A stretch of 64,000 bases of DNA. Origin: DAOUAT01 sp964551735. Lineage in GTDB: Bacteria; Chloroflexota; Anaerolineae; CG2-30-64-16. The notes under the pieces were generated by a model that saw only the letters and a program-made list of their open reading frames with translations, did no database searches and was not told where the DNA came from. The DNA is taken from the NCBI GenBank assembly GCA_964551735.1, contig CAZKEF010000028.1:1-64000 (forward strand), written 5' to 3'. Both the position numbers and the translations under genes were made by a program. Of the stretch, positions 56,241 to 64,000 are shown in pieces; position 1 is the first letter of the stretch, and every line of letters starts with the position of its first letter.

Positions 56241-58673
56241 GTGCAAGCCGTCATCAGCTTCTTTCTCAACATCTTCCTGCCCATCATCATGGCCAGCGGG
56301 TCAGCGCCGGAACCAACATTGGTCCGTTGGCCCTATGTCCAGCAGGTGGACGCGTCGGCCGCGCTGCTGATTTGGGCCACCGATCAGCCGGGCGCCAGCG
56401 AGATCTGCTTCGGCGAGACGCCATCCTGCGAAGGGCGGCTGCCCGCCGTTAGCACGCGCGTGGGGGACGCCTATCACCACGTGGCCCATCTGACGGGCCT
56501 GCTTGCCCAAAAGGTCTACACCTACGCGGCCTGGACGGGGGGCGTGGCGATGACGCCTGTCGGGGTGTTGTCGTTTGGCGCCGGCACCGCGGGCGGGAAC
56601 CTGACCTTCGGGGTCCTCGGGGACAGTCGCGGCCAGGATGCCAACGCCGCGGCCGTGCGACAGGGGTTGGCCGGCGGCATGGGGCTGGCGGGCCTGGACC
56701 TGGTTCTCCACGCCGGCGACGCATCATCGGCCGGCACGGTCGCCGATTATGATGCCGAGGTTTTTGCGCCGTTCCGGTCGCTGCTGGGCCGCGCGGCGTT
56801 CTATCCCGCGCTCGGCGTGCACGACCGGGCTGTTGACCCGCCGCAACCGTTCACGGACCTGTTCTACACGCCCCGCAACGGGCCGCCGGATCTGTCCGGT
56901 CGGGCCTACGCCTTCGACCGGGGCAACGCGCACTTCGTGGTGCTGGACAGCACCGCGCCGTATCAGCCCGGCTCCTCACAGTATACCTGGCTGCTGGACG
57001 ACCTGGCAGGGACGACGCAGCTCTGGAAGATCGTCGTGTTGCATCACCCCCCCTATAGCTCAGGCGCCGGCGGCGGCGACGCCGCGGCGCGGGAGGCGCT
57101 GGTCCCCCTGTTTGAAAAGATGGGTGTTGACCTGGTTTTCACCGGTTATGATCATCTGTACGCGCGCACCTATCCGCTGCTGGGCGGCCACCCTGCTGCC
57201 GCGGGGCTGAGGGGGGTCGTCTACGTGGTGACGGGGGGCGGGGGCGAGCCGTTGGACCTTCCCACGCCATCCTCGGCTGCGGGATTCAGGGCCTACCACG
57301 AACCGTGGGCAGTCGCTGCGACCGCGGGCGACCAGATCGCGGCCACCCGGTCGGCGCATCATTTCGTGCGCGTCCAGGTGCGCGGGTGTGCGATGCAGGC
57401 CGAGGCGATCGACCTGGACGGTCTGCCGATCGACGCCTTCTCCCTGGACAAATGCCCCTTCGCCTGGTCTCAGGTGAACGACGGCGGTTTCGGCGAGCAT
57501 CCCGGCCTGCCGTACGTCGGTCAGGAGGTGTTTGACCTGGCCGTGCACCGCGACCAGCTTTACGTCGGCATGGAGGGCCAGGCGTGTGCGCGCATCTGGC
57601 GCACGCGGGCCGGCGTGGTCGCGCCCGCGGGCCAGGCCGACTGGGAGCAGGTGGTCGCCGATGGGTTCGATGGCGGGCAGGACTGCGCCATCCAACCGCC
57701 GGCCACCGACAACGACCACATTGACAGCCTGGAGCCGTTCAACGGCTATCTTTATGCCTCGACCGCCATGCAGACGGGCGAAAAACGCGGCTCGCAGGTG
57801 TGGCGCAGCGCGACGGGCGACGCGGGCGATTGGCAGCAGGTCAACCGCCCGGGGTTCGGCATCCATACCAACGAGAACTTCAAGGACCTGGTCGCGTTTC
57901 AGGGGCTGCTGTGCGGCGGCACCGCCAACGCCGGCGCGCTGCTCGACCCGGACGATCCCTCAGGCGCCTACATCATCGCGCCGGGCGCGCAGGTGTGGTG
58001 CACCGACGGCGCCACCCCTGACCCGGCCGACCCGGCCCGCTTGTTATGGACGCAGCACAACAAGAACGGCTTCGGCGACCCCGACAACATCAAGATCTGG
58101 TCGTCGGCCGTGTTCGACGCCGCGCTCTACGTGGGCGTGCAGGGCTGGCATCCGGCGCCCGCGCCCAATGGGATCGACCGCGCCGGCTCGGTCTGGCGCA
58201 CGCGGGATATCCGCAACGCCGGCGCCTGGGAACGGGTGTTCACCCCTGCCGATGCCGGCCTGGGGGACGAGGTAAAGTACGTCGGCGTGCTCGATGCGTT
58301 CGACGGATACCTGTACGTCGGGTTCAACCGGCCCGGCTATGGGACCCAGATCTGGCGCAGCGCCAGCGGCGACCGCGGCGCCTGGGCGCCGGTGGTGACG
58401 CACGGGTTCGGCGATGTGACCACCACTTCCGTCACCTCGCAGGGCGCGCTGGTTCTCGATGGCGCGCTGTACGTCGCACTGATCGATCGGACCTACGGCG
58501 TCAGCGTGTGGCGCACCGGCGACGGCCTCGGCTGGGCGCGGCTCAATGGCAGCGGCTTCGGCGACGCTGGGACTTTTGCTGCCGATTTGATTTCGTTCAA
58601 CGACTCTTTGTACGCCTGGGCAGCCAATTATCGCACCGGCCAGCAGGTCTGGCGCGGCCAATACCGGCAGTAG
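56241..58673 (+). CDS. Secreted calcineurin-like metallophosphoesterase with propeller-like C-terminus
   Basis: 810-aa protein. The first ~20 residues (FFLNIFLPIIMASGSAPEP) include an FLPII motif resembling the end of the second C25 protein. An FN3/purple-acid-phosphatase-like domain follows, then a metallophosphatase domain: VLGDSRGQD, LVLHAGDA, LGVHDRA (usual GNHE replaced by GVHD), VLHHPPYSSG, FTGYDHLYAR (usual GHDH is GYDH). Metal ligands are thus partly altered. The C-terminal ~320 residues hold repeats of the WR(T/S)xxGxxxxWxxV...GFGD type, probably a beta-propeller. GTG 56241 lies 15 bases after the M14 gene. Confidence 0.8.
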   Translation: MQAVISFFLNIFLPIIMASGSAPEPTLVRWPYVQQVDASAALLIWATDQPGASEICFGETPSCEGRLPAVSTRVGDAYHHVAHLTGLLAQKVYTYAAWTGGVAMTPVGVLSFGAGTAGGNLTFGVLGDSRGQDANAAAVRQGLAGGMGLAGLDLVLHAGDASSAGTVADYDAEVFAPFRSLLGRAAFYPALGVHDRAVDPPQPFTDLFYTPRNGPPDLSGRAYAFDRGNAHFVVLDSTAPYQPGSSQYTWLLDDLAGTTQLWKIVVLHHPPYSSGAGGGDAAAREALVPLFEKMGVDLVFTGYDHLYARTYPLLGGHPAAAGLRGVVYVVTGGGGEPLDLPTPSSAAGFRAYHEPWAVAATAGDQIAATRSAHHFVRVQVRGCAMQAEAIDLDGLPIDAFSLDKCPFAWSQVNDGGFGEHPGLPYVGQEVFDLAVHRDQLYVGMEGQACARIWRTRAGVVAPAGQADWEQVVADGFDGGQDCAIQPPATDNDHIDSLEPFNGYLYASTAMQTGEKRGSQVWRSATGDAGDWQQVNRPGFGIHTNENFKDLVAFQGLLCGGTANAGALLDPDDPSGAYIIAPGAQVWCTDGATPDPADPARLLWTQHNKNGFGDPDNIKIWSSAVFDAALYVGVQGWHPAPAPNGIDRAGSVWRTRDIRNAGAWERVFTPADAGLGDEVKYVGVLDAFDGYLYVGFNRPGYGTQIWRSASGDRGAWAPVVTHGFGDVTTTSVTSQGALVLDGALYVALIDRTYGVSVWRTGDGLGWARLNGSGFGDAGTFAADLISFNDSLYAWAANYRTGQQVWRGQYRQ

Positions 58674-58696
58674 GACGCCGATGTGCGCAGTAGGGC

Positions 58697-58790
58697 GGGT
58701 TTTGCCCGGTTAACGCAGGCTCGCCAGCTCAGCAACAGCGTATGCTGACGCCAGGCGCTTCATTCGATGCGGAGAAACCCACCCCTACAA
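58697..58790. repeat. Inverted GTAGGG(C)GGGTTT pair between exoenzyme genes
   Basis: CAGTAGGGCGGGTTTTGCC and AAACCCACCCCTAC flank about 70 bases with no gene. Similar in wording to 42691-42747. It breaks the run of closely spaced genes before the C25 pair. Confidence 0.5.
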
Positions 58791-58847
58791 CTGGTTTTGA
58801 ACCGGCTGTCGTTCGTTATCTGTCGTGAAGGAACACAAGGCGGGTGT

Positions 58848-61493
58848 ATGAATGTTTTCTTTCGGCTCACGCTGGTTTTGTGGCTGGTCTTGGTGCTGGC
58901 GCCAGCGGGGCCAGTGGGCGCTCAGGTGGCGGGCGTCGCGCCGGCGGGGGTGACGCGGGTGCGGCTGGGGGTGCTGGCGGATGGCATCACGCAGGTGACG
59001 CCGGCGGACCTGGCCGCGGCCAGGGTGGATCCGGGCACGGTGGACCCGCGCACGTTCGCCCTGAGCAGCCAGGGCCAGCCGGTGGCGATCTGGGTGGAAG
59101 GGGAGGCCGACGGCGCCTTCAGCGGGGGGGATCGGCTGCTGTTCTACGGCGAGCGGTTCCGCGGGCCGGAGATGCAGCAGAAGTACACGGACGAGAACGT
59201 GTACTGGTTGGAGATAGGGGGTGCGGCGGGGCCGCGGATGGCGGAGGTGACAGCGACGCCGGTAGGGGATCTGCCGGCGCCGGCGCACTTTGGGGCGACG
59301 GTGCATGCGGAGGAGAACCTGCGCTGGTGGTCGCACGAGACGCTGAACCTGGCGCGAAGCGGATTTGAGGACACGTGGTTCTGGCACTACCTGATGACGC
59401 CGTCGGGCGCGGGGAAGGTGATCACGGGGACGATGCCGTACACGGTGCCGCATCCGGTGGCGGACGAGGCGGCGACGTTGCGGGTGCAGGTGGTGAGTCG
59501 GGTGGGCAGCTCGGCGAACCCGGATCATCGGACGACGGTGGCGGTGAACGGGTATGGGGCCATCGATGTGGCGTGGGACGGGGCGAAGGTGCTGCGGGTG
59601 TTCACGGCGACGCTGCCGGCGGGGGTGTTGGTGAGCGGGGAGAACGTGGTGGCCGCGGGCGCCTGGAACCAGCCTGACATCTCAACCGACCAGGTGCTGA
59701 TAAACTGGTGGGAAGTAGATTATCGACGGGCGTTTCGGGCGTGGGACGGGGTGTTAGCCTTCACGGCTGCTGCTGGCCCCCAGGAGTACCAGACCACGGG
59801 GTGGGCGAGCCCGGACGTGGCGGCGTGGGACGTGAGCGACCCGCGGCAGCCGGTGGCGTTGCTGGGTGCGACAGTTACACCGGAGAGTGACGGGTATGCG
59901 GTGCGCCTGCGGTCAAACGCACCGGCCGGGACGCGCTACTGGCTGCAAGAGACGGCCAGCCACCGTGCGCCGGCGTCGGTGCGGGTGCGGGATGAGACGG
60001 GGCTGCGGGCCCCGGCCGGCGGCGCGGATGCGGTGATCGTGACGCCGGCGGCGCTGCGGGGGCCGGCGGAACGGCTGGCGGCGTGGCATGCGGGGCTGGG
60101 GCGGCGGGTCGTGGTGGCGGACTTTGCAGATGTGTGCGACGAATTCAACTGGGGCATCTACCATCCGCAGGCAGTGCCGCAGATGCTTGAGTGGGCGAAG
60201 GACAACTGGGTCGCGCCCGCGCCGCAGTACGTGACGCTGATGGGGGACGGGCACTGGAACCTCAAGGGCTACAACCCGGCGCTCTACATCCCGACGCCGG
60301 TGATGCTGCCGCCGTACCTGGCGTGGGTGGATCCGTGGCAGGGTGAGGTGCCGGCGGATGCGCTGTACGGCGACCTGGATGGCGACGCCGTGCCGGACGT
60401 GGCGGTGGGCCGGCTGACGGTCAACACGGTGGCGGAAGCGAATCTGGTGGTGGATAAGACCCTGGCTTACGACGACGGGTATCGCTCGGAGCCCTGGCAG
60501 GTGCAGGCGTTGTTCGTATCCGACAACCCGGATAGCGGGGGCGATTTCCCCGCCGTGTCCGATGAGATCATCGCGGGCTATCTGCCGCCGGATCTCGCGG
60601 TGACGCGGGCATACTTACCGGGCACGCCGCCTTCGGTGCCGGCGACGGCAGGGGAGATCGCGGCGACGCGGGCGATCATCTCGGACACGCTGCAGGCGGG
60701 GGCCTGGCTGGTGCAGTACACCGGCCACGGCGCGATGAACCGCTGGACGCACGAAAACCTGTGGACGACCGAGCATATCCCCGGGTTGACCAACGGCGAC
60801 CGGCTGCCGGTGGTGATGACCTTCAACTGCCTGGACGGCTACTTCGTCTATGCCCCGCGCTACGACCGGGACCTGGCAACCATCACCAGCATCGCTGAGT
60901 TGATGCTGCGTCAGCCGGCCGGGGGGTCGGTGGCGGCCATCTCGCCGACTGGCCTGGGCGTGACCACTGACCAGACCAACTTCCGCAAGATCCTGATGGA
61001 AGTGATCTTCCAGGAGGGGGTGCGCGAGCTCGGCCCCGCGCTGAACACCACCAAGGCGCGCTTCCGCCAACGATACGGCGACAACTATCTGATCCCGACC
61101 ATGACGTTGTTCGGTGACGCTGCGCTGCGCCTGCCGGCGCTCAACGTCAATGCACCGTTGGCGCCGAGCGCGGCGATTGACATCGCAGGCAGCTCGCTCC
61201 GGTTGAGCTGGCCGGCGGTGATCCAGGATGTGAACGGCGCGCAGACCACGGTGCTCCGGTATCGGATCTTCCGGGCGGAAACGCCGTATTTCGTGCCGAC
61301 CCTGGCGAACCAGGTCGCAGTGACCTCTGACCTGAGTTGGCTGGACGATGGCAGCAGCGGCGCGATCACGCCGGTGGGCGACCTGACGCACAACTACTTC
61401 TACGCGATCAAGGCCGTCAACGCGACCGGCGAATCGGTCGCATCAACGCATGTGGGCGAGTTCGATTTCGCGTTGACGCCTGGTGGCGGTTGA
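58848..61493 (+). CDS. Gingipain-like C25 cysteine peptidase with GEFDFAL C-terminal module
   Basis: 881-aa secreted protease. Signal peptide (1-24), an N-terminal prodomain-like region (VTRVRLGVLADGITQVTPAD, FRGPEMQQKYTDENVYW), and a C25 domain with catalytic His in VQYTGHGAMNRW and Cys in TFNCLDGYFVYAP. The module YRIFRAETPYFVPT...NYFYAIKAVNA...VGEFDFALTPGGG closes it. C25 peptidases are best known from the T9SS of Bacteroidota, but the C-terminal domain here is different. AAGGCGGGTGT precedes ATG 58848. Closely paralogous to the next gene. Confidence 0.92.
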   Translation: MNVFFRLTLVLWLVLVLAPAGPVGAQVAGVAPAGVTRVRLGVLADGITQVTPADLAAARVDPGTVDPRTFALSSQGQPVAIWVEGEADGAFSGGDRLLFYGERFRGPEMQQKYTDENVYWLEIGGAAGPRMAEVTATPVGDLPAPAHFGATVHAEENLRWWSHETLNLARSGFEDTWFWHYLMTPSGAGKVITGTMPYTVPHPVADEAATLRVQVVSRVGSSANPDHRTTVAVNGYGAIDVAWDGAKVLRVFTATLPAGVLVSGENVVAAGAWNQPDISTDQVLINWWEVDYRRAFRAWDGVLAFTAAAGPQEYQTTGWASPDVAAWDVSDPRQPVALLGATVTPESDGYAVRLRSNAPAGTRYWLQETASHRAPASVRVRDETGLRAPAGGADAVIVTPAALRGPAERLAAWHAGLGRRVVVADFADVCDEFNWGIYHPQAVPQMLEWAKDNWVAPAPQYVTLMGDGHWNLKGYNPALYIPTPVMLPPYLAWVDPWQGEVPADALYGDLDGDAVPDVAVGRLTVNTVAEANLVVDKTLAYDDGYRSEPWQVQALFVSDNPDSGGDFPAVSDEIIAGYLPPDLAVTRAYLPGTPPSVPATAGEIAATRAIISDTLQAGAWLVQYTGHGAMNRWTHENLWTTEHIPGLTNGDRLPVVMTFNCLDGYFVYAPRYDRDLATITSIAELMLRQPAGGSVAAISPTGLGVTTDQTNFRKILMEVIFQEGVRELGPALNTTKARFRQRYGDNYLIPTMTLFGDAALRLPALNVNAPLAPSAAIDIAGSSLRLSWPAVIQDVNGAQTTVLRYRIFRAETPYFVPTLANQVAVTSDLSWLDDGSSGAITPVGDLTHNYFYAIKAVNATGESVASTHVGEFDFALTPGGG

Positions 61494-61528
61494 CGATCCG
61501 GCGCAGGCGTCCATCCTGCGCGACTGAC

Positions 61529-61557
61529 TTGCCAGCGTATTCTGCTTGAGGTAGAAT
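61529..61557 (+). promoter_or_regulatory. Promoter of the second C25 gene (near-leaderless)
   Basis: TTGCCA (61529-61534) and TAGAAT (61552-61557), 17-base spacer. The start (~61564) falls within two bases of ATG 61566 and no Shine-Dalgarno exists, so the transcript is probably leaderless. Confidence 0.7.
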
Positions 61558-61565
61558 CGAGCACT

Positions 61566-63902
61566 ATGAACAGAAACATCAATCTTCTACTGTTGTCTGT
61601 CCTGGTCTTGGCGCTGGCGCCGGCGGGGCCGGCTGGCGCTGAGCCGGCGGACGTCGCGCCGGCGGCGGTGACGCGGGTGCGGCTGGGGGTGACCGCGGAT
61701 GGCATCACGCAGGTGACGCCGGCCGACCTGTTGGCAGCCGGGCTGGATCCGAGTATCGTAGACCCGCGCACGTTCGCCCTGAGCAGCCAGGGCCAGCCCG
61801 TGGCGATCCGGGTGGAAGGGGAGGCCGACGGCGCCTTCAGCGGCGACGACCGTCTGCTCTTCTTCGGCGAGCAGTTCCGCGGGCCGGAGATGCAGCAGAA
61901 GTACACCGATGAGAATGTATACTGGCTGGAGGCGGGCGGCGCGGCGGGGCCGCGCATCGGGGAGGCCGGTGCGGCGCCGGTAGGCGATCTGATGGCGCCG
62001 GCATACTTTACGGCGACGGTGCACGCGGAGGAGAACCTGCGTTGGTGGTCGCACGAGACGCTGAACCTGGCGCGCTACGGGTTTGAGGACACGTGGTTCT
62101 GGCACTATTTGATCACGCCGGCGGGCGCGGGCCAGGCGATCACGGGGACCATGCCGTACACCGTGCCGTATCCCACCGCGGCGCCGGCCGAGTTGCGGGT
62201 GCAGGTGGTGAGCCGGGTGAGCAGCTCGGTGAACCCGGATCACCGGACGACGGTGGCGGTGAACGGGTATAGAGCCATCGATGTGGCATGGGACGGCGCC
62301 AAGGTGCTGCGGGTTTTCACGGCGACGCTGCCGGCCGGCGTGCTGGTGAGCGGGGAGAACGTGGTGGCGGTGGGTGTTTGGAACCAACCGAACATCACGA
62401 CGGACCAGTTGCTGGTAAACTGGTGGGAAGTGGACTATCAACGCGAGTTTCGGGCGTGGGACGGAGTGTTGGCCTTCACGGACGAGGCCACCGGGCCGCA
62501 GGAGTATGCCACCGCGGGCTGGGTGAGCCCGGACGTGGCGGCGTGGGACGTGAGCGACCCGCGGCAGCCGGTGGCGCTGGTCGGCGCGGCGGTGACGCCG
62601 GACGGTGGCGGGTATGCGGTGCGCCTGCGATCATCCGCGGCGGCCGGGGCACGTTTCTGGCTGCAAGAAGCGTGGGCGTTCCAGCGGCCGGCGTCGGTGC
62701 GGGTGCGGGCCGATACAGGGCTGCGGGCCCCGGCCGGGGGCGCGGACGCGGTGATCGTGACGCCTGCGGCGTTGTGGGAGCCTGCGGAGCGGTTGGCGGG
62801 GTGGCATAAGGCCCAGGGGCGGCGGGTTGTGGTGGTGGACTTCCAGGACGTGATCGACGAATTCAACTGGGGCATCTACCACCCGCAGGCGGTGCCGGCC
62901 ATGATGGCCTGGGCGCAGGACAACTGGGTCGCGCCCGCGCCGCAATATCTCACGTTGATGGGCGATGGGCACTGGAACTTCAAGGGCTATAACCCGGCGG
63001 TCTACATCCCGACGCCGGTGATGATCCCGCCCTACCTGGCGTGGGTGGATCCGTGGCAGGGCGAGGTGCCGGCCGATCCATTGTACGGCGACCTGGACGG
63101 CGATACCGTGCCGGACGTGGCGGTGGGCCGCTTGACGGTCAACACGGTGGCCGAAGCGGATGTGGTGGTGGACAAGATCGTCGGTTATGACCAGACGATG
63201 CGGCTGCAACCCTGGCAGCGTCAGGCGTTGTTCGTGTCGGACAACCCGGACAGCGCGGGCGACTTCCCCACCGTCTCGGATGAGATCATTGCCGGCTACC
63301 TGCCGCCGGATCTTGAGGTGACGCGGGCATACTTGCCGGGCGCGCCGCCTTCGGACCCGGCAACCCCGGAGGAGATCGTTCAAACCCGGGCGATCATCTC
63401 CGACACGCTGCAAGCGGGCGCCTGGATGGTGCAGTTCACCGGCCACGGCGCGATGAACCGCTGGACGCACGAAAACCTGTGGACGACCGAGCATATCCCC
63501 GGGTTGACCAACGGCGACCGGCTGCCGGTGGTGATGACCTTCAACTGCCTGGACGGCTACTTCGCCTATGCCCCGCGCTACGACCGGGACCTGGCGACGA
63601 TCACCAGCATCGCCGAGCTGATGCTGCGCCAGCCGGGCGGGGGTTCAGTCGCGGCCATCTCACCGTCCGGGTTGGGGGTGACTACCGATCAGACGAATTT
63701 CCGCAAGATGTTGATGGAGACGCTGTTCACCGAGGGTGTCCGCGAGCTGGGTGTGGCGTTGGACATCACCAAGACGCGCTTCTATCAACGTTACGGCAAC
63801 AACTACCTGATCCAGACTATGATGCTGTTCGGTGACCCCGCGCTGCGGTTGGCCGGGCAGGCTCATAAGATACACCTGCCCTTGGTGATCCGGGCGCCCT
63901 GA
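61566..63902 (+). CDS. Gingipain-like C25 cysteine peptidase, paralogue with KIHLPLVIR tail
   Basis: 778-aa secreted protease highly similar along its length to the preceding gene (same prodomain, His in VQFTGHGAMNRW, Cys in TFNCLDGYFAYAP). It stops right after the catalytic region: LFGDPALRLAGQAHKIHLPLVIRAP. It therefore lacks the FN3-like GEFDFAL module and instead ends in a short LPLVIR motif of a kind seen in other secreted proteins of this group. The pair is a tandem duplication in which the C-terminus was swapped or lost. Confidence 0.92.
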   Translation: MNRNINLLLLSVLVLALAPAGPAGAEPADVAPAAVTRVRLGVTADGITQVTPADLLAAGLDPSIVDPRTFALSSQGQPVAIRVEGEADGAFSGDDRLLFFGEQFRGPEMQQKYTDENVYWLEAGGAAGPRIGEAGAAPVGDLMAPAYFTATVHAEENLRWWSHETLNLARYGFEDTWFWHYLITPAGAGQAITGTMPYTVPYPTAAPAELRVQVVSRVSSSVNPDHRTTVAVNGYRAIDVAWDGAKVLRVFTATLPAGVLVSGENVVAVGVWNQPNITTDQLLVNWWEVDYQREFRAWDGVLAFTDEATGPQEYATAGWVSPDVAAWDVSDPRQPVALVGAAVTPDGGGYAVRLRSSAAAGARFWLQEAWAFQRPASVRVRADTGLRAPAGGADAVIVTPAALWEPAERLAGWHKAQGRRVVVVDFQDVIDEFNWGIYHPQAVPAMMAWAQDNWVAPAPQYLTLMGDGHWNFKGYNPAVYIPTPVMIPPYLAWVDPWQGEVPADPLYGDLDGDTVPDVAVGRLTVNTVAEADVVVDKIVGYDQTMRLQPWQRQALFVSDNPDSAGDFPTVSDEIIAGYLPPDLEVTRAYLPGAPPSDPATPEEIVQTRAIISDTLQAGAWMVQFTGHGAMNRWTHENLWTTEHIPGLTNGDRLPVVMTFNCLDGYFAYAPRYDRDLATITSIAELMLRQPGGGSVAAISPSGLGVTTDQTNFRKMLMETLFTEGVRELGVALDITKTRFYQRYGNNYLIQTMMLFGDPALRLAGQAHKIHLPLVIRAP

Positions 63903-63945
63903 GCGGGCCGCGACGCCGAGCATAACGATCGAGTGATGAAGGCTT

Positions 63946-64000
63946 ATGCTGCAAACTAACCGACTTCTGCGACGGACCCTGGTCCGGTGGCTCGTGGCCC
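63946..64000 (+). CDS. Start of another, probably secreted, protein (cut by window end)
   Basis: ATG 63946 opens MLQTNRLLRRTLVRWLVA..., a basic N-region running into a hydrophobic stretch, which looks like a signal peptide. GATGAAGGCTT precedes it. Only 18 codons are visible, so the product is unknown; it would continue the exoprotein cluster. Confidence 0.5.
   Translation, partial: MLQTNRLLRRTLVRWLVA

Overview
The window is a GC-rich bacterial chromosome segment whose gene content best fits a Chloroflexota lineage (Anaerolineae/Caldilineae-like). This is inference. It rests on the membrane-anchored YvcK, two DUF2723 proteins, a DUF4012 protein, a sortase with a Pro/Thr/Ala linker, many large secreted proteases, intergenic palindromes of the type common in that phylum, and the absence of any outer-membrane machinery. 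I saw no rRNA, tRNA or CRISPR array.

Layout: (1) 1-9.5 kb is core metabolism: yvcK and a GAF protein, the glycolytic run gap-pgk-(small Zn-ribbon)-tpiA, an M50-like membrane protein, then on the minus strand a small zinc-ribbon protein, trpB2 behind a clear tryptophan T-box leader, and thioredoxin. (2) 9.5-14.7 kb is an accessory island: a decayed antitoxin/PIN pair, an MNT-HEPN pair, an antitoxin with a truncated partner, an IS4/IS1634-type element, and an intact UPF0175-DUF3368 pair. (3) 14.7-21.9 kb holds a CutA-esterase fusion and a redox/nitrite module: lipoprotein cytochrome c, SCO1-like protein, a Crp/Fnr regulator, two ferredoxin-type proteins, a Cys-rich protein, and nrfH-nrfA. Two promoters in this block carry the same GAC-AAAA-GTC element centred at about -41.5, the normal place for a Crp/Fnr activator. 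(4) 22-36.9 kb has malQ, DUF2723 and Mut7-C genes, a divergent Amt protein, a four-gene FtsK-like operon under two LexA-type SOS boxes, then a sortase-flippase-DUF11/LPRTG-DUF2723-DUF4012-FN3 envelope operon. (5) 37-64 kb is an exoprotein region: an ExeM/NucH-type nuclease, a G8-like protein, a lamin-tail protein, a tiny RiPP-like cluster (HprK-like kinase, PqqD-like protein, 38-aa precursor), two AT-richer secreted proteins, a REP-associated transposase beside its palindromic repeats (with a 100-N assembly gap), two subtilisins, an M14 carboxypeptidase, a metallophosphoesterase, two gingipain-like C25 peptidases and the start of another secreted protein.

The most notable themes are C-terminal. 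Four otherwise unrelated exo-peptidases (two S8, one M14, one C25) end in the same ~100-residue FN3-like module closing with GEFDF/YxL, which looks like a protease-sorting domain analogous in logic to the T9SS CTD. Four other secreted proteins end in a hydrophobic segment plus an Arg cluster, and three of them share a preceding LxLRxxxA motif. The YxxP-containing precursor beside a kinase-like and a PqqD-like gene is a plausible minimal RiPP system without any visible lasso cyclase or leader peptidase.
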